Below, in pieces: positions 11,097-20,070 of a stretch of 64,000 nucleotides of DNA. The notes below the pieces were generated by a model. It did not search any database. It was not told where the DNA came from and worked only from the letters and a program-made list of their open reading frames with translations. The translations under genes were made by a program, and so were the position numbers. The stretch lies in the NCBI GenBank assembly GCA_905221605.1, contig CAJNDS010002408.1, positions 376,172-440,171 of the forward strand. Direction: 5' to 3'. The stretch's first letter is position 1, and the number at the start of each line of letters is the position of its first letter. The DNA comes from Symbiodinium natans. Lineage: Eukaryota; Sar; Dinophyceae; Suessiales; Symbiodiniaceae.

Positions 11097-11431
11097 TAAA
11101 AATATCAGAGGACAGACAAACCAGAGAGGCGAATCAGGGGTCAAGGGAGCCCGCCTCCCCACGAAGGGCAAATTTGACAGTGGCAAGGGCGGCTTTCCGA
11201 ACCAGTGTGTTGCAAGGAGGCAAGGGGGAGACCCCCATGCCGGCCGCCTTGCGAGGTGGCGTGCCGAACGACGAGCACGGAGATCCTCTTTGTTTTGGCT
11301 TCAACCTAGGACAGTGCAAGGATGCCCCATTGGGGGGCAGATGCGCACGTGGCAGACATGTACGCTGTCACCCAGGTTGCTTTCGGAAGCATCCCTTTTC
11401 TGAGCACAAGCACTCAGGCCAGGCAGCCTGA
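11078..11431 (+). CDS. Basic segment with CCCH zinc finger
   Basis: A 117-codon frame. Its first half is basic (REPASPRRANLTVARAAFR). The second half carries a Cys/His-rich finger at about residues 72-110: CFGFNLGQCK, then GGRCARGRHVRCHPGC, then FRKHPFSEHKH. The spacing (C-x7-C-x8-C-x7-C) resembles CCCH-type RNA-binding fingers, so it likely binds RNA or single-stranded nucleic acid like a Gag nucleocapsid finger. It continues the polyprotein between the helical Gag-like region and the methyltransferase-like domain. The start codon is arbitrary because the frame joins upstream sequence by frameshift. Confidence 0.5.
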   Translation: MEKVWVIKISEDRQTREANQGSREPASPRRANLTVARAAFRTSVLQGGKGETPMPAALRGGVPNDEHGDPLCFGFNLGQCKDAPLGGRCARGRHVRCHPGCFRKHPFSEHKHSGQAA

Positions 11432-11439
11432 AAGAACGC

Positions 11440-11680
11440 CCCGTTGCAAGGGGTTGACAGCGCCTCCGCGCTGGACCAGGCGTCCCGCGCTGCTCTGACC
11501 GCGCGTCGCGCACAAGCGTGCGCGGAGAGAGCGGAAACAGCCATGGGGGATGGAGATAGTTCAGCCCAATTTTGTGAACAGGACAATTTTCCCGCTTCTT
11601 TGGCGGACAGGCCCAAAGAGAGCTGCAAGGAGTCGCATCCTGCTGCTGTTGCGAAAGGCCAAGAGAATTAGCCCCCGCTC
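11440..11680 (+). other. Linker of the polyprotein
   Basis: A 75-codon frame at 11444-11671, Ala/Glu/Arg-rich (ARRAQACAERAETAMGDGD), ends in a stop. It links the zinc finger to the methyltransferase-like domain and has no recognised motif. Confidence 0.35.
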
Positions 11681-11799
11681 CTACGGGTGACTGAGCCAAT
11701 CCCACAGTTTTCCAAGTCTTCCGCTGAGGCTTCCGTATTTTCACCTAAGGCGAGTCATCCTGGCGCGAACAGGTCTGGACAGGCGCAATGTACTGCGCC

Positions 11800-12480
11800 C
11801 CAGACCATACATGAGTGTTGGGTTTTGGAGTTTTTCGCAGGGTCAGCCGGGATTACCTCGGCGGCTGCTTCAGCCGGCCTCAGGCGGTCGGTCGGAGTGG
11901 ACAAAGTCCGCAGGCCAAGCCTCAAGGGCAAGATATTACAGCTGGTCTTGCTCCTGCTGTCGCACAGAGGTTTGCTGTGGAAATGGCTGGGTTCCCCAGG
12001 ACTGGCCGCCGTATGGCTGGCGCCGCCCTGCGGCACATCCAGCAGGGCCAAGGAAATCTAGCCTCCTGGGAGGACGAGCCGCATCCTTTGAGGTCAGTGG
12101 AGTACCCGGAAGGGCTTCCGGGCCCGAAGGGGTGGCAAAGGCCAACGAGCTTTGCCGGCTCACGGCCCGAAGCTGGGACTTTTGCTGCGAATGCAGCATC
12201 GTGGTAATCATAGAAAACCCCTATCGCAGTCTCCTCTGGCGTTGCATCGCCGTTGAACACATCCTGAGGAGTGAACAGGCGATTGTGGTCCAGTGCGACT
12301 TTTGCATAATGGGAGGCTCGAAATGAAAGCTGACAGCCTTGCTGTGCAACAACGACCTCATCACAGGCCTGGCTGTCACGTGTGTTGGATCCCACGAGCA
12401 CCTACCCTGGGAAGTGCACGAGGGAGTTCTCGCAACAAACTTGAGACCGCGTACCCGCAACAGTTTTGTAAGGGCTTCGT
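11800..12480 (+). pseudogene. C5-type DNA methyltransferase-like domain of the retroelement
   Basis: An intact 5' part (to 12061) shows a SAM-binding motif I, VLEFFAGSAG at about 11822-11850, followed by VGVDKVRRPSLKG. It then shows a motif IV-like loop LAPPCGTSSRA at about 12017-12050, whose PPC is the C5 cytosine-MTase catalytic signature. In a shifted frame IIENPYRSLLW (about 12207-12240) occupies the place of motif VI (ENV in C5 enzymes). CNNDL and HLPWEVHEGV pieces follow near 12340-12430 in further frames. At least two frameshifts break it. The DIRS-group methylase is usually Dam-like and lies after RT, so a C5-like fold before RT is unusual. Cytosine methyltransferases captured by dinoflagellate retrotransposons have been reported; whether this is that family is not settled here. 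Confidence 0.6.
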
Positions 12481-13084
12481 TTCCCTGCTGTTGCAGCATC
12501 TGACACAGAAGGGTTGTCGGGATGGCCTTAATCTATTGGAGGGATATCCCGCAAACTCCTCAGGAGCCAGGGTGGTAACGACACAGGCAAAGACCAAAAG
12601 GGCTGCATCCTTTCAGGTCATCCCCGGATTTTGCCGACGAACCAGATGGACAGTGCCTAGCCAACTCCGCAGCACTCTCCAAACTACACAGTGGTTAGGA
12701 CTGGACAAGATCCCGGGGTTCAAGGCGCCAGGATCCCCGGCGTTGAGAGTGACGCCCCTACTGTCTTCTGCGACGGACGTTCTGGTGGAGGTGCCGTGGA
12801 ACCCACAGGAATTTGTGGCGAAAGCCCGACTGGTCGGCTACCCCCGACACCTGTGTCTCGGGGTGCCACCCGCCCTCAGGAAGGTAATTTTGGCGTGCTC
12901 TAAACAGCCCGCAGCCAAGGTGATTGAGACTCGAGCAGCGCAGTCACGAAGATGGCTCCAGCGAGCCCAGGAGACCAACCACCAGGTCATCAAGGAAGTT
13001 GAGGACTCATCTCAGTTTCTGGAAGAACTGTGGCTGAAAAGTCTCGATGAAGTATCGAAAGGCTGCTCGGAAGGACCGTTCTGA
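12460..13084 (+). CDS. Polyprotein linker between MTase-like domain and RT
   Basis: The frame, open from about 12295 and protein-like from 12460 (TAYPQQFCKGFVSLLLQHL), runs to a stop at 13082-13084. It includes SSATDVLVEVPWNPQEFV, ARLVGYPRHLCLGVPP and QVIKEVEDSSQFLEELW. This segment precedes the RT fingers in dinoflagellate YR-element polyproteins by my recollection. It has no catalytic motif. The stop at 13082 interrupts the polyprotein just before the RT. Confidence 0.5.
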
Positions 13085-13629
13085 GAACAGGGCTTGCCAC
13101 AAGGAGCTGTAATCAGCCAACGTTTTGCAATCCAGCAAGGGAGCAAGGTGAGGCTGATGGACGACCTGTCCCAGAGCTACATCAACGAGGCACGCAGGAC
13201 AAGGACTGCTTGGAAACCATTGACCTGAATCAGCGTATAGGCGACTGCCACTGTCCGAAGAGGCACTCAACATGGCTTACGTGGCGGTCAAGGACCCAAG
13301 CTAGGGGGAGGTTCGCTTCTTCAGGCTTCTTTGCCTTCCATTCGGCGCCGTGGCAGCGGTCCACGCGTTCCTCAGGCTCAGCTTGGCTATTTGTCATACA
13401 GGAAACACGTTTTGGCACTTGCCTTGGAGCTCGTCTTACGATGACTTCACGCTGTTGTCAACACGACAGCTGGCCCCTAGCGCAGAGGCCAGTGCATGTT
13501 TTTTTGCTAGACTTGCTCTGCTTTGAGTTTGACAGAGACGGAGACAAGGCTCCGCCGTTCCAGGAGGTCTTCAGTTCTTTGGGAGTAGAATTTGACCTTA
13601 CAGACAGCAGCGAGCAAGTTTTTTTTTAG
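13085..13629 (+). pseudogene. Reverse transcriptase domain, frameshifted
   Basis: The RT would copy element RNA into cDNA. LPQGAVISQRFAIQQGSKVR near 13094-13153 fits the fingers. MAYVAVKDPS near 13270 and FFRLLCLPFGAVAAVHAFLR near 13314-13373 fit RT palm segments, the latter the conserved LPFG block. SSYDDFT carries the catalytic pair of Asp residues (codons TAC GAT GAC TTC at 13437-13448). DRDGDKAPPFQEVFSSLGVE at about 13530-13590 matches the segment after the palm. Several single-base frame changes separate these blocks, so no intact enzyme is encoded. The YDDF box is intact. Confidence 0.75.
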
Positions 13630-13639
13630 GATCCAGAAT

Positions 13640-14342
13640 ACAGCAGAACGAACCAAAAGTCATTGAAGACCTGGCAGTCTTTCAGGAGCAAGGAGCCTCC
13701 AGCCCTAAGACCTGGAATCGACTGAGGGGAAGGCTGCACTTTGTGGCGGGCCAACTCTCTCTGGGTGCTTGCCGAAGGGCTTCATGAGAAGAAGCTCTGA
13801 CATCATCAATGCCCCCGCATATGTCAGGAGACAGAACAAGAGCCTCCCTTTGCGCAGCACTTCAGGAGCTACGACATTACATAGCCGAAGCGCCGCCGAG
13901 GACGGTGCGAGCCCAGACCTCAGAGACGGTGTATCTTTTACGGACGCCTCGCAAGAGGACTCCAAGGCCTCGAAATGGGTCTGGGAGCAGTCCTGTTTAA
14001 TGAAAAAAGTCCAAAGTCATCAACGAGCTTGAGAGCATAGCTGTTCTCCTGCTCTTCATTCTAGCCCGAGAATTTCTCCGGGGAAAACACGTGATGTGCT
14101 ACTTAGACATTGAAGCGGTGCGCACGTCGCTCCTCAAGCTGACCAGCGATTCAAAGGCCTTGACCCTCTTGAGCAATGCTTGTGCATTGTTGGAACAGGA
14201 GCTCGAGATGATTCAGTTCTACGCTCGGGTACCGAGCAAATCCAACGCGGCGGATACCCCATCCCGCCTTGACTTTACAGGGTTGCCACACAATTGCAGG
14301 TTCAAGACCAGGTGCTTCTCGCGGAAATGGCCAAGCTGGTAA
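13640..14342 (+). pseudogene. RNase H domain, frameshifted
   Basis: Follows RT in the polyprotein and would degrade RNA in the RNA/DNA hybrid. Connection pieces read KTWNRLRGRLHFVAGQLSLG near 13710-13770. The RNase H core shows GVSFTDASQEDSKASK near 13928-13975 (first catalytic Asp), ELESIAVLLLFILAREF near 14028-14078 (Glu) and CYLDIEAVRTSL near 14099-14130 (Asp). VPSKSNAADTPSRLDF near 14230-14275 is the AADxPSR box with the last Asp. The final 83 codons (14091-14342) are in one frame ending KWPSW then stop. Frame shifts near 13790 and 14010 break the rest. Confidence 0.7.
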
Positions 14343-14415
14343 ACTCGCTTGTCGGGCGCCGCGCCTGACACTCCCATGACCAAGGAAGGGACTTGCATTC
14401 TCCCCGACCAAGAGA

Positions 14416-14677
14416 GGGAGATTTCGTTTCTCACACACCTGCAGAGGACAGATCCCGGATGGAAGCAGACATGGCAAATCCCCTTCCTTGGAAAAGATAC
14501 CTGTGCATAAGCTTCAGTCTTGTTAGCGTGAGGGTGCACGTCATTGCAGTCTGTGCATGTGAATGCATCGCTGTGCATGGGACACAAATGAACAAGCATG
14601 GCATCGATGGATTGTCCTGTATCTTTGGCCGGGAAATGTTTTCACACATTTGAAACATTTTTGTTTGGAAAATAAGG
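14416..14677 (+). repeat. Split direct repeat B1
   Basis: 262 bp from GGGAGATTTCGTTTCTCAC to GAAAATAAGG, matching 15415-15676 except T at 14488 versus G at 15487. It lies 73 bases after the RNase H stop and abuts A2 directly, as expected for the B1-A2 junction of a YR retrotransposon. Confidence 0.85.
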
Positions 14678-14823
14678 TTATCGTGCTGCAAGTACAGACC
14701 TTTATTTTCCGGAGAAAAATTTTCGAATTCTCCGAATGAGAAAGTTTTTCGGCTCAGACGAAGAAAGGCCACAGCCCTCTCAGTCACGACCCTCGTGGAG
14801 AGGGTCGGGGAAAATTTTCTGCC
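14676..14823 (+). repeat. Split direct repeat A2
   Basis: Exact 148-bp copy of A1 (4665-4812). Its first GG is shared with the end of B1 (AATAAGG). In other YR elements the A2/B junction is the recombination region; here A2 is followed by about 560 bp of other sequence instead of B2 directly. Confidence 0.85.
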
Positions 14824-15383
14824 CACCCACCCACTCCAATAGTGCCTTACATTTGGCAGTTAGGATGTGGTAACCAATGTGCCGGTTGTGGATATCGTAC
14901 CTTGTAGAGTGGCGACCACAGGAACAGTTGACGACGGAGATTTTGCAACTATGTCAGGAAATGACTCTGTGTGCACAGGATCAGCGCGAGCCTTACTTTG
15001 TGTGGCTCGAGAATTGCTTTTCTCACCACTTTGCCTTTTTCAGCACTCTTCATGGCGCGGTCGTTGACACGAGCTCAGCTAGACGAATTTCGAGTGTGGC
15101 TTCACGCTTTGAACATGGATTCCCTCGTGAAGGTGGCTGAGGTATTGGACGATCTCATGGCGGACCGTGAGATGCAGCAAAGAGAAGCTGCTGCAGCTCT
15201 TCAGCCTCAGTGGCAGTTTGTGAACCCTGAACCTGCCTTGGAGCAACCGGATGAAGCCGCTTCGTCAAGCTCTCAGCGACAGCCAGAAACTTCTTGACCT
15301 GTCGTTATGAACCTGATGAATATTCTGTTCAGGCCGTCACACCTAGGTCGGACCTGTGAGGGGAAGTGAGTTAGCCGACGTTC
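14824..15383 (+). other. Extra segment between A2 and B2 with small open frame 15051-15297
   Basis: 560 bp not expected in a canonical split direct repeat. An 81-codon frame starts at ATG 15051 (MARSLTRAQLDEFRVWLHAL) and continues DSLVKVAEVLDDLMADREMQ. It ends Ser/Gln-rich before a stop at 15295-15297. It is helical and acidic and unrecognised. An acceptor-like TGCCTTTTTCAG lies just upstream (15031-15042). The upstream sequence is open in another frame (EILQLCQEMTLCAQDQREPY), hinting at a longer decayed protein. It may be the first open frame of a second, internally deleted element copy sharing A2. Confidence 0.45.
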
Positions 15384-15676
15384 GGGAGATTTCGTTTCTC
15401 ACACACCTGCAGAGGGGAGATTTCGTTTCTCACACACCTGCAGAGGACAGATCCCGGATGGAAGCAGACATGGCAAATCCCCTTCCGTGGAAAAGATACC
15501 TGTGCATAAGCTTCAGTCTTGTTAGCGTGAGGGTGCACGTCATTGCAGTCTGTGCATGTGAATGCATCGCTGTGCATGGGACACAAATGAACAAGCATGG
15601 CATCGATGGATTGTCCTGTATCTTTGGCCGGGAAATGTTTTCACACATTTGAAACATTTTTGTTTGGAAAATAAGG
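15384..15676 (+). repeat. Split direct repeat B2 with 31-bp tandem duplication
   Basis: The core 15415-15676 matches B1. The first 31 bases of the unit (GGAGATTTCGTTTCTCACAC and on to CAGAG) occur twice, starting at 15385 and 15416. Sequence after 15676 (ACACTGAAATTTGG) differs from A2, so this is taken as the right end of the element. Confidence 0.8.
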
Positions 15677-15904
15677 ACACTGAAATTTGGTGAGCCAGCA
15701 CTTTCGCTCTTGCTAGGCTGACATATACGACTGCAGCTCGCCAAGAGCATTACCGACCGGCTCTGCGCAAACATCTTTGAGATGGTGATTTTGACTTCCT
15801 GGCATACTTCGCATTTTGCGACCTCTCTACGTTCTCAATATCTCACTTGGGTCCTATAGCAATGAATCTCAAAGTCGCGCGCTTTTTCACACTGGGGGGT
15901 TTCA
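15677..15904. other. Flank, nothing recognised
   Basis: About 230 bases between the right repeat and the antisense RT relic, with no gene or repeat seen. Confidence 0.4.
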
Positions 15905-17060
15905 CATCATGCTCTGCAGGCCTTTAGCCTCCCCCCTCTTCTTAAAGGCCTGAAGCCTCCACGCATCACAACCCAGCTTGGCCTCGCGGGCCTTGTCAAG
16001 CCAAGGATCTTCTTGCAACTCGAAGGGGAAATATGCAGGGTTGCTTGCACTCGGTACACGAGTGTACCACGTGATGCTTTCATTCTTTTCTTCTTCCACA
16101 GCCACTTCATGAGCAATGCTGTGAAGGACGTCATTGGTCGACCTGCACCTCGAGCACCCTCGTTGTCGACAAAGACTAGAAGATTCTTACGAACAACGCG
16201 CTCGCGCCAAAGCCTCAAGCTCATCAACACTGTAAGAGCCTCAAGCTCAGTGATGATTTGCTCTGCGTCCTGAACATTAAGGGCTGCACATTCTTCAGTT
16301 GACAAAGGCTGCCCAAGCCAAGATGCTACGCGGCCTTGCTCATCGTACAAAACAGCACACAAGCCGCCAGCACCTCCTTCGTAATGAGCATCAGTGAAGA
16401 GATATACAATGTCTCTTGAGTTGGCGTCCACACACTTGACCTTGCCTTTGCCAAAGGCTGATTTGAAGGCTCGCAGGTCGCTGACGCAGTCCTCACTCAG
16501 GACTGAATCTGCAGGGTGACCGAACAGATGCTGAGTGAGCGAGTTGAAGGAAGCTCTGCAACACCTGCCGAAAAGGTGTCCTTCTGCAAAGGTCAATGTA
16601 CCCTTCAGCTTGGCAATTTCCACTCTGCTCAAACGCCCTGCCTCAAGCACTTCAATCACCTTCTGCAAAACGGCGACTCTCAGTGTTACACACGTTGACA
16701 GATTCTTTGAGGTCGAAGCTCACGGCCAAGGTTGTTTGTCATGGAGTCAGCCTTAGGCCCATCTTTGTCGTACTTCCAACCCAGAAGCTCTAGCAACAGT
16801 GCAAAAGCTTCCCTCCGCATTGGACGCAAGTTCAGGCATACTCGCATTCAGCACGACACGATCAGGTAAACAATGCTCGACAAAACCTTATGAAGGACAC
16901 GACCGAGGCCCTCCCGCCGAATTGGCATTGCTGGAAGCACTGCGCCTTCCAAGTGGAAGGGTTGAAGGCACACACGTGTGCCCACCGCAGCGACTCATCA
17001 GCAATCGCAAGCTGCCTGTAAGCGCTTTTCAGGTCAAACGATCTCGCCAGCACAGCACTG
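15905..17060 (-). pseudogene. Antisense RT/RNase H relic of a second YR-type retroelement
   Basis: Read on the minus strand, 17053-16862 gives SFDLKSAYRQLAIADESLRW (RT motif A region with its Asp) and then a damaged QFGGRASVVSFIRF (normally LPFGA). A 253-codon frame (16668-15907) contains LKGTLTFAEGHLFGR and an RNase H core: YLFTDAHYEGG, ITELEALTVLMSLRLW and LVFVDNEGARG. The usual final box appears in another frame as TRVPSASNPAYFPFE, having lost the ADxPSR Asp. The YxDD block expected near 16860-16700 is not found. It belongs to the same broad family as the upstream element but a different lineage. It is truncated at its 5' side. Confidence 0.7.
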
Positions 17061-18509
17061 GACTTTCATTTTTTTAGCGGACGCCCCTTTACCACATCAG
17101 CAGCACAGTGGGCCGGTCTATTGCGACTGAGTGAGACAAGCAGACTACAACGCAACCAAAACGCCACACAGAAAACAGACGCACAACCAAAAAACAACAA
17201 GGGTGAAACGCTGCCCTCGCTCAGAACACGACGATGTCGATGTAGTTCCCTTTTCATTCTTGCTTCATTCTTGCTCAAGGAGAGGCGCAGCATCGCAGCG
17301 ATTCATGTTTTCATTGTGCTTGCCGGGTAAGCAAAACCTCCGTCCGTAATCAGTCATAAATCACCAAAAGAGCCAAAACAGTCAGTTTGGCACGTTCATC
17401 TCAGTATTCGGCTTATGTGCAGTAAAGCGCTTGCACGCAAAGAAAGTCAGACTGCATTTGCGTTGGAAAGCTTGTTCAAAGACTTTGCGTTCAATGGGCT
17501 TGTGACAAGACAAAGAAGCATCACTGCAATCATCACCAGGTTTCCACATGATTAAAAACAGATGTGAATGAATGATTCAAATCAAATCAGAACCAGAGCA
17601 TAACCAAAGAGTGCAGGTCTACCATGGACGAGGCAATTGGGCTGTAACTGAAAAAGAAAAGTGGTGCTTGGGGCCAAGCAGGTCGACTACTCTTTCGCAC
17701 ATGGATCTCTCCGTTCAATTTTCGGCCGTTACCCAGCAGTGCCGACTATCAGAAGGTCTGGGGCTCTGTGGAAGCTGGAAAACCAAGGGGAGGATGGGAT
17801 CAAGCCATTCAAACCGGTGAAGTACCGAAAGCTAAGATACCAGAGGGTTATGTTTACCATTCGCTTTCCATGAACGGTTCTTGTGGGACAGTCTTGCAGA
17901 TCAGTCAAGAGCGGATCTTCTTTTCCAAAGTTTCTGGGCCTCAGTTTGCTGCGGAAGCATCGCGGAACAGGCAAGGCTTAAATTCGCAACTGCCCGGCTG
18001 AAACAGTTTGCAGATGTAAGGCAGGGCCAAATTTGCTGCCGCGTTCTCCTCTGCAGCTAAAGTTGCTGCAAGAGCAGCTGGCACAACCAAACTAGAGCCC
18101 AGCAGCCAGAAACCGAGAGATTATGCAGCGACGTGACACAGTTGCCAAAAGTCCATCAAACTTAATCAATTCTTCCGAATCGCAGGCCCACATTGAAAAT
18201 CTGGCCAAAGGGAATACGAGCCCTAAACCCCAAAGAGCAGAACAACATGGCCTTCACCGCCTCCTAGATGGTGGGGACCCGAAAGTGGAGCTAACCGTCA
18301 GAAGTCCATGAGGGAGGAGATTTAGGGTGTTTTGATGTGTTGGGGGTGGGTTTCCTTGCGGATTCCGGCCAAACCCATAGAATATTTCATCTTGTTATCT
18401 ATGGGTTCGGCCATGCCCGAAGCATATCTTGTCAGTGGTCTGGGGTTGGGGGTGTTTGATTCTTTCGAAATCTCCCAAAATCTATCTACTTAAGGATGCC
18501 TCCAAAACA
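17061..18509. other. No gene recognised
   Basis: Only short frames. One at 17661-17873 (+) has protein-like pieces (GRYPAVPTIRRSGALWKLEN) and could be a relic exon, without start or splice support. The rest is mixed-composition DNA without clear repeats. Confidence 0.35.
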
Positions 18510-20070
18510 TTAGACCTTCTTCTGCGTCTGTGAACGAATGGGTGCGACGAGCCCAATGTACGTGAGATGGACATCCTGCATGGTACTTGAAGTTATTGTA
18601 TGATAAACGGCGCGCCGAAGCTTTGAAACATTTGGTTCTGACAGCGTTGGCTTGCATTCATGCAGCTGTTGACCTTCCACAAACACGTAAAATTGATCAA
18701 AGGTTTCGAAACTACTCAGACGCGGTTGTGTACTTTGTTCATCAAGGCTGACGTCAAGCACCATTTGTAACGTTGGCCCGAAGTTTCAGTTCGGTTGCAA
18801 TGTGTGCAAATACGGTCAGTACATACATGGAGAGCCATGCAGCGCTGTCAAGAAGAGCTGCGCACGTTCATGCAATGCTTGACGTTGCCGCCCCCTCCGG
18901 CTGCGCATCTCGATTGCTACAGCCTGTTGACTTGCATGCTTCGCCAGCGTGACTTGTGAGGTCAAAAGCATCTCCATCACCGTCGTTGCTTCGATTCAAC
19001 TTACACATGCTGCCCATTCAAGATACCATGTTTTGTTCCAAGATGTGGATGTTGGCTTGTTCGCATTCGTTAGGACACGGCTTGCCCCTCGAGCGCATTT
19101 GCGGCAGCTGCCTCGTTCGTGTTGGGTTCTTGACAAGATAAGACCCAGTTGAATCAAGAGGCGAGGTAGGCATGAACAATGATGGTTTGTTTCTGATAAG
19201 TGCAACGTAGCTTGAGCAGTCGCATGGGTTCAGTCAGACTGTCGGGCGTCGACAGTTTTTGATGCTGCGTTTGAGGTTGGACTTGCCCTTTGACAAAGCT
19301 TTGGAGGAGCTGACGACGCGATTGGTCCATGAAAACGCACAGGCGGAAGAACTCGCAAAAACGTGCTGTTGCAAGTTGCTTGTCGATGACCTGTTTCGTG
19401 GTTCCCTTTTTTTGCGGTAGAAAACATGCTTGGATCTTCGACGCCGCTTATGTTGCATCATGTAGTCCGCGAGTTTGCCGTGGCATATCAGGAACAAGTG
19501 GTGGCAGCTGGTTGCAGTCTTAGTGCAACTTTTGCATGGTCTTCGCGTTTGTTGTGTGTGAAGCGTTGTTGGTCACGCAGACGCACGCACTGTTGCCCAG
19601 GTGTGAAATCTTCGAAGCCCAGGACCTGTGGACGGGCAAAGGTAGTTGGAGCGAATAAAATGAGGTCGTGGTTGCAAGGCATCAAGTACTTCGCGCGAAT
19701 CAGCAGGTTTCGATGCATGAGTTTTGGTGGATTACCTGCGTAACATTGACATTTTCTGGAACAGCATTAGACAGCGTCTTACAGAATCTATGTGCGTCAT
19801 GTCTTCGTCGTAGTCGGATCATGATTGTGTTCAGATCAACAGATACATTTTGCACAACTTCGTTCTTAAAATGCCTTCTGGAGTGTGGGCTGGTGCATTC
19901 ATGCTTTATGTATGTATGACCACCCTTTTGGATGTTGTGTGCTTTGCGGAGTTCTATGAAGAGCAGTGTAGTACGGCAAATGACTACGTTCTTCAGGAGG
20001 CCTGTGTCGAGCGCACAGAGCCGGCCTCGAGCCAGCCCCAGCAAGACACCAAGAAGATCAATGATTGAGG
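18510..20070 (-). pseudogene. Possible decayed minus-strand gene, unrecognised
   Basis: Several minus-strand frames follow one another and read like protein. They include 20044-19700 (CRTTLLFIELRKAHN, DLNTIMIRLRRRHDAHRFCK), 19718-19488 (LILFAPTTFARPQVLGFEDF), 19497-19230 (ADYMMQHKRRRRSKHV) and 18764-18510 (SSFETFDQFYVFVEGQQLHE). Frame changes and stops interrupt them, so this is either a multi-exon gene or a dead gene or transposon. The plus strand carries shorter competing frames. No domain is recognised. Confidence 0.25.

Larger units (their letters stand above)
4665..15676 (+). mobile_element. Tyrosine-recombinase (DIRS/Ngaro-like) retroelement with DNA methyltransferase-like domain
   Basis: The element carries in order a basic Lys/RS-rich frame, a coiled-coil frame, a tyrosine recombinase, a zinc-binding frame, a Gag-like region with a CCCH finger, a C5-MTase-like domain, RT and RNase H. 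The ends show the split direct repeats of YR retrotransposons: A1 at 4665-4812, B1 at 14416-14677, A2 at 14676-14823 and B2 at 15384-15676. A1 equals A2 exactly (148 bp), and B1 matches B2 at 261 of 262 positions. No LTRs, integrase or target-site duplication are visible, as expected for YR elements. The order YR-MTase-RT-RH differs from the usual DIRS order (Gag-RT-RH-MT-YR). Most frames carry frameshifts, so this copy looks non-autonomous. The limits are inferred from the repeats. Confidence 0.75.
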
